From an uncultured Duganella sp. (GTDB taxonomy: Bacteria; Pseudomonadota; Gammaproteobacteria; Burkholderiales; Burkholderiaceae), in the NCBI GenBank assembly GCA_946482635.1, contig CAMLSG010000073.1, forward strand, positions 1-22,107: a stretch of 22,107 nt of DNA, read 5' to 3'. Each line of letters begins with the position of its first letter. The stretch's first letter is position 1. Below, piece after piece: positions 7,197 to 14,934 of the stretch. The notes under the pieces are model-generated. The model was not told the origin of the DNA and did not search any database. It saw only the letters and a list, made by a program, of their open reading frames with translations. The position numbers were made by a program, and so were the translations under genes.

Positions 7197-7288
7197 CGCG
7201 TGAGTGCCTTGTTTATTGCCGAGCGTCAAATTTGACAATTTTTTTCCCGGCAGCAGGAACTTTTGAAAATTATGGAGAAGCAGGAATT

Positions 7289-8131
7289 ATGACCGACGCC
7301 GCTGATGATTTCGATGCATTATTTGAGGAAGTATCTGCGCAACGGGCCAACGCGCCTGCACCTGCTCCAGCGCCTGCCGCGGCCGCTGCGGCATCCGGGT
7401 CGGGCGATTCCGATGACCTGGAAAGCCTGTTTGATTCGGTAGCAGCATCGAGCAAGGCGGCAGCCCCGGCCCCGGCCCCGGCCGCCGAACCGGCTGCGGC
7501 CAGCGGCGACGCGCCGGCCGACGGCGGCGAGCACGCGGAAGGCATGTTCGAGCGCCTGGGCGGCATCGTGCGCCTGCTGCACGATTCGCTGCGCGAACTG
7601 GGCTACGACAAGGCCCTGACCGAAGCGTCCACCCAGATCGTGGACGCGCAGGATCGCCTCGAATACGTGGCCTCGCTGACCGAGCAGGCAGCCAATAAGG
7701 TCCTGAATACCCTGGACGACGGCATGCCGGCACAGGAAGTGCTGTCCAAGCAGTCGAAGGAAATGGAAGAGCGCTGGGCGGCCCTGTTTGCGGGCAAGCT
7801 GAGCATCGATGAATTCAAAGCCCTGGCCGGCGATTCGCGTGCCTTCGCCGCCAAGGTGTCGGAAGCGACCGAGGCGGAGAAAGCGCGCCTGCTGGAAATC
7901 ATGATGGCCCAGGACTTCCAGGACATCACCGGCCAGTTGATCAAGAAGGTCGTCGCCATCACCAAGAAGGTCGAATCCGAGCTGGCGCAACTGCTGAAAG
8001 ACAATGCGCCGGCCGATGTGCGCGAGAAGATTGCGCAGAAAGAGGTGTCGCTGATGTCGGGTCCGTCCGTGCCATCGGAAGCCCTGAATCAGGACAGCGT
8101 CGATGACCTGCTTGCCGACCTGGGGTTCTAA
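7289..8131 (+). CDS. cheZ: Protein phosphatase CheZ
   Basis: The product (280 aa) dephosphorylates CheY-P in chemotaxis. The active-site helix MMAQDFQDITGQLIKK carries D212 and Q216, equivalent to E. coli D143 and Q147. The C-terminus QDSVDDLLADLGF matches the CheY-binding tail of CheZ. The N-terminal ~80 residues are extra: two Asp/Leu/Phe motifs (DDFDALFEEV, DDLESLFDSV) separated by Ala/Pro linkers. It is therefore longer than E. coli CheZ (214 aa). The ATG at 7289 is chosen over the in-frame TTG at 7232 because AGGA precedes it and family similarity begins after it. The stop TAA shares its last A with the cheA ATG, indicating translational coupling. Confidence 0.92.
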   Translation: MTDAADDFDALFEEVSAQRANAPAPAPAPAAAAAASGSGDSDDLESLFDSVAASSKAAAPAPAPAAEPAAASGDAPADGGEHAEGMFERLGGIVRLLHDSLRELGYDKALTEASTQIVDAQDRLEYVASLTEQAANKVLNTLDDGMPAQEVLSKQSKEMEERWAALFAGKLSIDEFKALAGDSRAFAAKVSEATEAEKARLLEIMMAQDFQDITGQLIKKVVAITKKVESELAQLLKDNAPADVREKIAQKEVSLMSGPSVPSEALNQDSVDDLLADLGF

Positions 8132-10005
8132 TGGACGATATGCTCAAGGAGTTCGTTGTCGAGGCCATGGACCTGGCCGTCAACGTCGAAGAGCACCTGC
8201 TGCGCCTCGAACGTGACCCCGACAACAAGGAAACGCTGAACGCTGTTTTCCGCTCGTTCCATACCATCAAGGGTGGCGCGGGCTTCATGAACCTGGGCGC
8301 GCTGGTGTCGGCCTGCCACCTGACCGAGAACCTGTTCGACGCGCTGCGCACCGGCGCGGCGCCTGTCACGCCGCTGTCGATCGAAGCGGCGCTGCAGGCG
8401 TCCGGCTTCGTGGCCGACCAGCTGACCGACCTGAATAACGGCACTGCGCCGGACCAGCTGGCGCCCATGCCGGCCGACCTGGAAGCGATCCTGAAGGATG
8501 CGATCGAGGGCAAGGCCAGCTCCGCCGCGGGCAAGGCCAAGCCGGTTGCAGCGCCGACACCGGCCGCTGCGGCACCTGCCGCCGCCGCGGCACCGAGCGC
8601 TGCCCCTGCCGCTGCGCCATCGGCCGATGGCCTGGACTGGGAAGGCATGTACGAAGCCGTGGTGCCGCCTGGCACCTATGTGCGTCCGGTGGCCGATGCG
8701 CGTGCCGAAGGCGTGGCTGCGGCGCATGCTGCCGCCGAAGGCACCCAGGCTGCGGTGCATGCCCCGGCTCCGGAGGCGAAAGAACGCCCGGCCGGCGAAG
8801 CCAAGCCGACCTCCGCGCCGGCCAAGGAAGAATCGATCCGTATCGACGCCGTCAAGCTCGACGCGCTGCTGGAAGTGGCCGGCGAATCGGTGCAGGCCGC
8901 CAACCAGGCCGCCGTGCTGCTGGAACGCCTGCAGCAATTCAAGTTCGAAGGCCAGGCGGCGACGCTGATGTCGGCCCTGACCGAAACCCTGGAGCGCGCT
9001 TCGCGCTACTCCACCGAACTGCAGCGCGCCACGCTGGCGACCCGCATGCAGCCGGTCGGCCGCCTGTTCCAGAAGTTCCCGCGCCTGGTGCGCGAGCTGG
9101 CGAAGGACCTGGGCAAGGAAGTCGAGCTGACCATCGAAGGCGCGGAAACCGAAGTGGACCGCGTGGTGGTGGACAGCCTGTACGACCCGCTGGTGCACAT
9201 GCTGCGCAACGCGCTGGACCACGGCGTGGAAGCGCCGGACGCCCGCATGGCCATCGGTAAGCCGCCGAAAGCCTACATCTCGCTGAAGGCATGGCAGGAG
9301 GCCAACTCCGTCATGATCGTGCTGCAGGACGACGGCAAAGGCATGGACCCGGTCGCGCTGCGCCGCAAGGCGGCGGAGAAGGGCCTGATTTCGCCGAGCG
9401 CCAACCTGTCGGACGACGAGTCCTACCAGCTGGTGTTCCTGCCGGGCTTCTCGACCAAGGAGGTGGCTTCCTCCGTGTCCGGCCGCGGCGTCGGCATGGA
9501 CGTGGTCAAGACCGCCGTGGAAAAGAACCGCGGCGCGATCCATATCGAATCGGCCCTGGGCAAGGGCACCAAGTTCGCCATCCGCCTGCCGATCGAACTG
9601 TCGATCGTGCCGACCATGCTGGTGTCCACCTCCGGCGCGCTGCTGGCGCTGCCGATGGCGGTGGTCGAGCGCGTGGTCGAACTGCCGGAAGTGTTCATGG
9701 AAGTGGGCGGCGCGCCGGTTCTCAAGGACCAGGGCCGTCCATTGCCGGTGCGTTCGCTGGCCGGTGCGCTGGGCTACGAGCCATGCTCGGAGCGCGTGGG
9801 CATCGTCATCAACTCGCCGCAGCCCTACATCCTGGCCGTTGCGGCCGTGGATGGCACTGCCGACCTGGTGATTAAGCCGATGACCGCGTTGTCGGTGGAC
9901 GGCATCACCGGCACCGCGCGTTCCGCCGAGGGCGACCTGGTCCTAGTAGTTGGCCTATCGTTCCTGATGGACGGTTGCAGGGGAAGTGTAAGGATGGCGG
10001 CGTAA
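8131..10005 (+). CDS. cheA: Chemotaxis histidine kinase CheA
   Basis: A 624-residue sensor kinase of chemosensory arrays. The P1 Hpt domain (1-~105) has phospho-acceptor H44 in FRSFHTIKGGAGF. Residues ~128-230 are an Ala/Pro linker with no recognisable P2 CheY/CheB-binding domain. P3 dimerisation (~236-300) ends TLATRMQPVGRLFQKFPR. The P4 ATPase has N360 (MLRNALDHGVE), the G1 box DDGKGMD (400-406), FLPGFSTKE and the G2 box SGRGVGMDVVK (around 451-455). The P5 CheW-like domain (~485-624) contains PTMLVSTSGALLALPM. All catalytic boxes are intact. The last ~20 codons use codons rare elsewhere in the gene (CTA, GTA, AGG, GGA, AGT). It overlaps cheZ by one base and is followed by a terminator. No cheW, cheY or receptor gene is nearby. 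Confidence 0.93.
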   Translation: MDDMLKEFVVEAMDLAVNVEEHLLRLERDPDNKETLNAVFRSFHTIKGGAGFMNLGALVSACHLTENLFDALRTGAAPVTPLSIEAALQASGFVADQLTDLNNGTAPDQLAPMPADLEAILKDAIEGKASSAAGKAKPVAAPTPAAAAPAAAAAPSAAPAAAPSADGLDWEGMYEAVVPPGTYVRPVADARAEGVAAAHAAAEGTQAAVHAPAPEAKERPAGEAKPTSAPAKEESIRIDAVKLDALLEVAGESVQAANQAAVLLERLQQFKFEGQAATLMSALTETLERASRYSTELQRATLATRMQPVGRLFQKFPRLVRELAKDLGKEVELTIEGAETEVDRVVVDSLYDPLVHMLRNALDHGVEAPDARMAIGKPPKAYISLKAWQEANSVMIVLQDDGKGMDPVALRRKAAEKGLISPSANLSDDESYQLVFLPGFSTKEVASSVSGRGVGMDVVKTAVEKNRGAIHIESALGKGTKFAIRLPIELSIVPTMLVSTSGALLALPMAVVERVVELPEVFMEVGGAPVLKDQGRPLPVRSLAGALGYEPCSERVGIVINSPQPYILAVAAVDGTADLVIKPMTALSVDGITGTARSAEGDLVLVVGLSFLMDGCRGSVRMAA

Positions 10006-10033
10006 GCCACCTCCAGGAAAAACTGAAATACAC

Positions 10034-10073
10034 AAGCCTGCAGCCTCCCAAAAAGGGGCTGCAGGCTTTTTTT
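10034..10073 (+). terminator. Terminator of the cheZ-cheA operon
   Basis: A perfect 12-bp stem AAGCCTGCAGCC (10034-10045) / GGCTGCAGGCTT (10057-10068) with an 11-base loop runs into seven T residues. Confidence 0.92.
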
Positions 10074-10131
10074 ATTTGGCGCCATCGCTCGAAATCTACG
10101 TTGAATTGCTCACGAGGCGGAAAACAGCCGG

Positions 10132-10160
10132 ATTTTGCATTGCACAAAATATGGCATAAT
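10132..10160 (+). promoter_or_regulatory. Candidate promoter of the leu operon
   Basis: CATAAT (10155-10160) is a good -10; the -35 at the right distance (ATTTTG/TTTTGC, 10132-10138) is weak. The start would be near 10167, leaving only ~22 bases of leader, so there is no room for a leucine attenuator. Confidence 0.4.
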
Positions 10161-10188
10161 CAAACGGATCACCTTATTTGGCAGCATC

Positions 10189-11589
10189 ATGAAAACGCTT
10201 TACGACAAACTCTGGGAATCCCACGTAGTACGCACCGAGGAAGACGGCACCGCCCTCCTGTACATCGACCGCCACCTGGTACACGAAGTGACCAGCCCGC
10301 AGGCATTCGACGGCTTGCGCAACGCCGGCCGCCAGCCATGGCGCCTGTCGGCCAACCTGGCCGTGGCCGACCATAACGTTCCGACCACGGACCGTTCGCA
10401 CGGCATCGAAGACCCGGTCTCGCGCCTGCAGGTGGAAACCCTGGACAAGAACACCAAGTCGGTCGGCATGACCTACTTCAACATGAACGACAAGCGCCAG
10501 GGCATCGTGCACGTGATCGGCCCGGAGCAGGGCGCGACGTTGCCGGGCATGACCGTGGTGTGCGGCGACTCGCACACCTCGACCCACGGCGCTTTCGGCG
10601 CGCTGGCCCACGGCATCGGCACCTCGGAAGTGGAGCACGTGCTGGCGACCCAGACCCTGCTGGCCAAGAAATCCAGGTCCATGCTGGTGCAGGTGGACGG
10701 CGTGCTGCCGGCCGGCGTGACCGCCAAGGACATCGTGCTGGCCGTGATCGGCAAGATCGGCACCGCAGGCGGCACCGGCTATGCGATCGAATTCGCAGGT
10801 TCGGCCATCCGCTCGCTGTCGATGGAGGGCCGCATGACCGTCTGTAATATGGCGATCGAAGCGGGTGCCCGCGCCGGCATGGTCGCGGTGGACGAAACCA
10901 CCATCAATTACGTCAAGGGCCGCCCGTACTCGCCGGTGGGCCCGCAATGGGAGCAGGCGGTCGCCTACTGGCGCACCCTGCATTCGGACCCGGGCGCCAA
11001 GCACGACTTCGTCGTGACGCTCGATGCCGCGCAGATCCTGCCGCAGGTGACCTGGGGCACCTCGCCGGAGCAGGTGACGTCGATCGACGGCCGCGTGCCA
11101 GACCCGGACCAGGAAAAAGACCCGGTCAAGCGCGACGCCATGGAAAAAGCCCTGGTGTACATGAACCTGACGCCGAATACCCGCATCGAAGACATCCGCA
11201 TCGACAAGGTGTTCATCGGCTCCTGCACCAATTCGCGCATCGAAGACTTGCGCGCCGCCGCTGCCGTCGTGCGCGGCAAGCAGCGCGCTTCCAACGTGAA
11301 GCTGGCGCTGGTGGTGCCGGGTTCGGGCCTGGTGAAAGAGCAGGCCGAGCGCGAAGGGCTGGACGCGATCTTCAAGGCCGCCGGCTTTGAATGGCGCGAG
11401 CCGGGCTGCTCGATGTGCCTGGCCATGAACGCCGACCGGCTCGATCCGGGCGAGCGCTGCGCCTCCACGTCGAATCGTAATTTTGAAGGCCGTCAAGGCC
11501 AGGGCGGACGCACCCACCTGGTGTCTCCCGCCATGGCGGCGGCTGCCGGTATCGCCGGCCATTTCGTGGATGTTCGATCCATCCGCTAA
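10189..11589 (+). CDS. leuC: 3-isopropylmalate dehydratase large subunit
   Basis: With LeuD this isomerises 2-isopropylmalate to 3-isopropylmalate, the second step of leucine synthesis, in the cytoplasm. The 466-residue product has the family length. The [4Fe-4S] ligands are C346 (FIGSCTNSR), C407 and C410 (GCSMCLAMN), at the same positions as E. coli to within one residue. Other signatures are [19 protein letters not shown] and [12 protein letters not shown]. The ATG at 10189 gives the conserved start [14 protein letters not shown]; the longer frame from a TTG at 10135 adds 18 non-conserved residues and covers the promoter. The ribosome site is weak. An entericidin gene lies between leuC and leuD. 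Confidence 0.97.
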   Translation: MKTLYDKLWESHVVRTEEDGTALLYIDRHLVHEVTSPQAFDGLRNAGRQPWRLSANLAVADHNVPTTDRSHGIEDPVSRLQVETLDKNTKSVGMTYFNMNDKRQGIVHVIGPEQGATLPGMTVVCGDSHTSTHGAFGALAHGIGTSEVEHVLATQTLLAKKSRSMLVQVDGVLPAGVTAKDIVLAVIGKIGTAGGTGYAIEFAGSAIRSLSMEGRMTVCNMAIEAGARAGMVAVDETTINYVKGRPYSPVGPQWEQAVAYWRTLHSDPGAKHDFVVTLDAAQILPQVTWGTSPEQVTSIDGRVPDPDQEKDPVKRDAMEKALVYMNLTPNTRIEDIRIDKVFIGSCTNSRIEDLRAAAAVVRGKQRASNVKLALVVPGSGLVKEQAEREGLDAIFKAAGFEWREPGCSMCLAMNADRLDPGERCASTSNRNFEGRQGQGGRTHLVSPAMAAAAGIAGHFVDVRSIR

Positions 11590-11613
11590 CCTTTGCTTGC
11601 TACAGCAGACATC

Positions 11614-11742
11614 ATGAAAAAGCTATTTGCCATCGCCATTGCCATCTCCGCCTTTGCCCTGACCGGTTGCAACACCGTTGCAGGATTCGGCAAGGATATC
11701 CAGAAAGTCGGCCAGAAAATGGAAGGCGCCGGCAATAAATAA
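11614..11742 (+). CDS. Entericidin A/B family small lipoprotein
   Basis: A 42-residue peptide: a lipoprotein signal peptide ([19 protein letters not shown]) with lipobox LTGC and acylated C19, then a short tail [20 protein letters not shown] typical of entericidins. These are small envelope lipoproteins; in enterics EcnA/EcnB form an antidote/toxin pair linked to stationary-phase lysis. Only one copy is present here. It lies 24 bases after leuC and 50 before leuD, so it is very likely carried on the leu transcript. This position is recurrent in Burkholderiales (recalled, not checked). The antidote or toxin role cannot be assigned from sequence. Confidence 0.9.
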   Translation: MKKLFAIAIAISAFALTGCNTVAGFGKDIQKVGQKMEGAGNK

Positions 11743-11751
11743 CCGCTGACC

Positions 11752-11772
11752 GGCGGACCGCGACGGTCCGCC
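11752..11772. repeat. GC-rich hairpin between the entericidin gene and leuD
   Basis: A perfect 9-bp stem GGCGGACCG/CGGTCCGCC with a 3-base loop and no T-run. It could act as an mRNA 3'-stability element for the short entericidin message or as a weak transcription attenuator before leuD. Confidence 0.6.
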
Positions 11773-11792
11773 GTCGCCACCCGTTGAGAATC

Positions 11793-12440
11793 ATGGAAAA
11801 ATTTACCGTCTATGAAGGTTTAGTTGCACCGCTTGACCGCGCCAACGTCGATACCGACGCGATCATCCCTAAACAATTCCTGAAGTCGATCCACCGTACC
11901 GGTTTCGGCCCCAACCTGTTTGACGAGTGGCGCTACCTGGACCACGGCGAACCGGGCATGGACAACAGCAAGCGTCCGCTCAATCCGGACTTCGTGCTGA
12001 ACCAGCCGCGCTACCAGGGCGCCTCGATTCTCCTGACCCGCAAGAACTTCGGCTGCGGCTCCTCGCGCGAACACGCGCCGTGGGCGCTCGACCAGTACGG
12101 CTTCCGCGCCATCCTGGCGCCGAGCTTTGCGGACATCTTCTTCAACAACTGCTTCAAGAACGGCTTGCTGCCGGTCGTTCTCAGCGAAGCGCAGATCGAT
12201 CATCTGTTCAATGAAGTCAAGGCCTTCCCGGGTTACCGCCTGGTGGTGGACCTTGAACAGCAGCGTGTCGGCACCAGCAACGGCTCGGTCTCCTATCCCT
12301 TCGAGATCGACGCCTTCCGCAAGTACTGCCTGATGAATGGTCTCGACGATATTGGCCTGACCCTGCGCCATGCCGACGAGATCCGTGCGTTCGAAGAGCG
12401 CCGCCTTGCCAGCCAGCCCTGGCTGGCGAATGTCATTTAA
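11793..12440 (+). CDS. leuD: 3-isopropylmalate dehydratase small subunit
   Basis: The small (swivel-domain) subunit of isopropylmalate isomerase, partner of LeuC. The 215-residue product is full length. Family signatures are [18 protein letters not shown] near the N-terminus, [17 protein letters not shown] in the active-site loop, and [16 protein letters not shown]. The ATG at 11793 (MEKFTVYEG) is preferred to the in-frame TTG at 11784, because the conserved N-terminus begins there. No clear ribosome site is visible, so it may depend on readthrough from upstream translation. leuB starts 13 bases after the stop. Confidence 0.96.
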   Translation: MEKFTVYEGLVAPLDRANVDTDAIIPKQFLKSIHRTGFGPNLFDEWRYLDHGEPGMDNSKRPLNPDFVLNQPRYQGASILLTRKNFGCGSSREHAPWALDQYGFRAILAPSFADIFFNNCFKNGLLPVVLSEAQIDHLFNEVKAFPGYRLVVDLEQQRVGTSNGSVSYPFEIDAFRKYCLMNGLDDIGLTLRHADEIRAFEERRLASQPWLANVI

Positions 12441-12453
12441 CAGAAAAAAGATC

Positions 12454-13521
12454 ATGAAAATCGCAATCCTGCCGGGCGACGGCATCGGCCCGGAAATCGT
12501 CAGCCAGGCCGTCAAGGTCCTGAACGCGCTCGACGAGAAATTTGAAATGGAAACCGCGCCGGTCGGCGGCGCCGGCTACGAGGCCAAAGGCCACCCGCTG
12601 CCGGAGGAAACCCTGGCGCTGGCCAAGGCGGCCGACGCCGTGCTGTTCGGCGCCGTCGGCGACTGGAAGTACGACACCCTGGATCGTCCGCTGCGCCCGG
12701 AGCAGGCCATCCTCGGCCTGCGCAAGAACCTGGGCCTGTTCGGCAACCTGCGTCCTGCCATCCTGTACCCTGAACTGGCCGGCGCTTCGACGCTGAAGCC
12801 GGAAGTGGTGTCGGGCCTGGACATCCTGATCGTGCGCGAACTGACCGGCGACATCTACTTCGGCCAGCCGCGCGGCGTGCGCGAATGCCCGGACGGTCCG
12901 TTCAAGGGCCAGCGCGAAGGCTTCGACACCATGCGCTATGCGGAAGGCGAGATCCGCCGCATCGCCCACGTGGCGTTCCAGGCGGCGCAAAAGCGCGGCA
13001 AGCGCCTGACCTCCGTCGACAAGGCCAACGTGCTGGAAACTTTCCAGTTCTGGAAGGACATCGTCACCGACGTGCACAAGGAATACCCGGACGTGGCGCT
13101 GGACCATATGTACGTCGACAACGCCGCCATGCAGCTGGTGCGCGCACCGAAGAAATTCGACGTCATCGTCACCGGCAACATGTTCGGCGACATCCTGTCC
13201 GACGCCGCAGCCATGCTGACCGGCTCGATCGGCATGCTGCCGTCGGCTTCGCTGGACGCCAACAACAAGGGCCTGTACGAACCATCGCACGGCTCGGCTC
13301 CCGATATCGCGGGCAAGGGCGTTGCCAACCCGCTGGCCACGATCCTGTCGGCCGCCATGATGCTGCGCTATTCGCTGAACCGCGCGGAGCAGGCCGACCG
13401 CATCGAAAACGCAGTCAAGAAGGTGCTGGCCCAGGGCCTGCGCACGCCTGACATCTACGAAGAGGGCACCACCAAGGTGGGCACCGGGCAGATGGGCGAC
13501 GCAGTCGTAGCGGCACTCTGA
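12454..13521 (+). CDS. leuB: 3-isopropylmalate dehydrogenase
   Basis: Oxidatively decarboxylates 3-isopropylmalate with NAD+ to 2-oxoisocaproate, the third leucine-specific step. The 355-residue protein starts [20 protein letters not shown], has the arginine-rich substrate region ([19 protein letters not shown], then [10 protein letters not shown]), and the isocitrate/isopropylmalate dehydrogenase signature [20 protein letters not shown]. The NAD site is marked by [18 protein letters not shown]. The start at 12454 is chosen over upstream in-frame codons inside leuD. A 10-bp tandem duplication overlaps the stop codon. Confidence 0.97.
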   Translation: MKIAILPGDGIGPEIVSQAVKVLNALDEKFEMETAPVGGAGYEAKGHPLPEETLALAKAADAVLFGAVGDWKYDTLDRPLRPEQAILGLRKNLGLFGNLRPAILYPELAGASTLKPEVVSGLDILIVRELTGDIYFGQPRGVRECPDGPFKGQREGFDTMRYAEGEIRRIAHVAFQAAQKRGKRLTSVDKANVLETFQFWKDIVTDVHKEYPDVALDHMYVDNAAMQLVRAPKKFDVIVTGNMFGDILSDAAAMLTGSIGMLPSASLDANNKGLYEPSHGSAPDIAGKGVANPLATILSAAMMLRYSLNRAEQADRIENAVKKVLAQGLRTPDIYEEGTTKVGTGQMGDAVVAAL

Positions 13522-13531
13522 GGCACTCTGA
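13512..13531. repeat. 10-bp tandem duplication at the leuB stop
   Basis: GGCACTCTGA occurs twice head-to-tail (13512-13521 and 13522-13531); the first copy contains the leuB TGA. It looks like a recent slippage duplication and does not change the protein. Confidence 0.7.
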
Positions 13532-13557
13532 AGAATTCACACCCAAAGGAAAGCAAA

Positions 13558-14685
13558 ATGAAACTCGTAGGTCTGGTTGGTTGGCGCGGCATGGTCGGTT
13601 CGGTCCTGATGCAGCGCATGCAGGAAGAGGGCGATTTCGCCCACATCGAGCCGGTATTCTTCTCCACTTCGAACACCGGCGGCGCTGCGCCGAAGATGGC
13701 GAAGAACGAGACTACCCTGAAAGACGCCACCAACATCGACGAACTGAAACGCTGCGAGATCATCATCTCCTGCCAGGGCGGCGACTACACCACCGAGGTA
13801 TTCCCGAAGCTGCGCGCAGCGGGCTGGAACGGCTACTGGATCGACGCCGCGTCGACCCTGCGCATGGACAAGGATGCCGTGATCGTGCTCGATCCGGTCA
13901 ACCTGAACGTGATCAAGGACGCGATGGCCAAGGGCGTGAAGAACTTCATCGGCGGTAACTGCACCGTGTCCTGCATGCTGATGGGCCTGGGCGGCCTGTT
14001 CAAGCAAGACCTGGTGGAGTGGATGACCTCCATGACCTACCAGGCGGCTTCCGGCGGCGGCGCCCAGCACATGCGCGAGCTGCTGACCCAGTACGGCACC
14101 ATCAACGCCTCCGTCAAGCACCTGCTGGACAACCCGGCTTCCGCCATCCTGGAAATCGACAAGCAGGTGCTGGCCACCCAGCACGGCCTGTCGCCGGAAG
14201 AAACCAAGCAGTTCGGCGTGCCGCTGGGCGGCAACCTGATTCCGTGGATCGACAAGGACCTGGGCAACGGCCAGTCGAAGGAAGAGTGGAAGGGCGGCGC
14301 CGAGACCAACAAGATCCTGGGCCGCGGCGAAGGCTTCTCCGCCTCCGCCATCCCGGTCGACGGCCTGTGCGTGCGCATCGGCGCCATGCGCTGCCACAGC
14401 CAGGCGCTGACCATCAAGCTGCGCAAGGATGTGCCGCTGGACGAGATCAACGACATCATCGCCAAGGACAACCAGTGGGTGAAGTTCGTGCCGAACACCC
14501 GTGAGGCGTCGGTCAAGGAACTGACCCCGGCCGCCGTCACCGGCAGCCTGGCGATCCCGGTCGGCCGCGTGCGCAAGATGTCGATGGGCGGCGACTACCT
14601 GTCCGCCTTCACCGTCGGCGACCAGCTGCTGTGGGGCGCCGCCGAGCCGCTGCGCCGCATGCTGCGCATCGTACTGGATAAATAA
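13558..14685 (+). CDS. asd: Aspartate-semialdehyde dehydrogenase
   Basis: Reduces aspartyl-4-phosphate to aspartate semialdehyde with NADPH, the branch point to lysine/diaminopimelate, threonine and methionine; usually essential for cell-wall synthesis. The 375-residue protein begins [20 protein letters not shown] (nucleotide-binding loop). It has the catalytic C135 in [11 protein letters not shown] and the general base H280 in [12 protein letters not shown]. Length and both residues match the E. coli-type enzyme. AAAGGA precedes the ATG by seven bases. It is 36 bases after leuB and is probably read from the leu transcript; a terminator follows. Confidence 0.97.
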   Translation: MKLVGLVGWRGMVGSVLMQRMQEEGDFAHIEPVFFSTSNTGGAAPKMAKNETTLKDATNIDELKRCEIIISCQGGDYTTEVFPKLRAAGWNGYWIDAASTLRMDKDAVIVLDPVNLNVIKDAMAKGVKNFIGGNCTVSCMLMGLGGLFKQDLVEWMTSMTYQAASGGGAQHMRELLTQYGTINASVKHLLDNPASAILEIDKQVLATQHGLSPEETKQFGVPLGGNLIPWIDKDLGNGQSKEEWKGGAETNKILGRGEGFSASAIPVDGLCVRIGAMRCHSQALTIKLRKDVPLDEINDIIAKDNQWVKFVPNTREASVKELTPAAVTGSLAIPVGRVRKMSMGGDYLSAFTVGDQLLWGAAEPLRRMLRIVLDK

Positions 14686-14742
14686 AAAGTTATTAATCAG
14701 CTAATACCTACTGAATAATAAACAAGATAAGAAGTATTTTCT

Positions 14743-14780
14743 AAAAGCCGGATTTCAAAGGAAATTCCGGCTTTTTCTTT
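14743..14780 (+). terminator. Terminator after asd
   Basis: AAAAGCCGGATTTC pairs with GAAATTCCGGCTTTT (one bulged base) around a short AAAG loop and runs into TTTTTCTTT. It closes the leu-asd transcription unit. Confidence 0.88.
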
Positions 14781-14819
14781 GGGCGAAGGAATATTTTCGG
14801 CATGAACGAAACAGAATAG

Positions 14820-14833
14820 TTCCTTTAAAGGAA
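14820..14833. promoter_or_regulatory. 14-bp palindrome upstream of fimV
   Basis: TTCCTTTAAAGGAA is a perfect palindrome about 100 bases before the fimV start, in a 249-bp AT-richer gap. A second short hairpin (CATGCT-CTAA-AGCATG, 14854-14869) follows. Either could be an operator or leader structure; I recognise neither and see no convincing promoter. Confidence 0.4.
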
Positions 14834-14934
14834 GAATAGTGGGACAATGCTTGCATGCTCTAAAGCATGATGTTATGTTGAGACCTCTGGAAAAGTAACT
14901 TTGTTTCCACGTTAACCATTTTTCGTCGCTCACT

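Larger units (their letters stand above)
6942..7288. other. Divergent intergenic region between usp and cheZ
   Basis: This 347-bp gap separates the minus-strand stress gene from plus-strand cheZ. It holds an FNR-type palindrome (7027-7040), a possible minus-strand -10 TACAAT (6992-6987), a spaced inverted repeat TGTATTT/AAATACA (7102-7108 and 7121-7127), a plus-strand promoter (7167-7196), a short hairpin at its start point (CACTC-GCGT-GAGTG, 7193-7206) and a six-codon mini-ORF overlapping the cheZ start. I see no RNA gene. Confidence 0.6.

Noticed and set aside
7232..7288. TTG start for CheZ
   Set aside because: No ribosome site, not conserved in type, and close to the promoter; the ATG at 7289 has AGGA.
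8128..9543. A 471-codon frame antisense to cheA
   Set aside because: Shadow of the strongly supported cheA frame; His/Arg/Gln-rich product with no domain.
10074..10188. Leucine attenuator or leader peptide before leuC
   Set aside because: No Leu-rich mini-ORF, and the likely transcription start leaves only ~22 bases of leader.
10174..11562. A 462-codon frame antisense to leuC
   Set aside because: Shadow of leuC; low-complexity His/Gly/Arg-rich composition.
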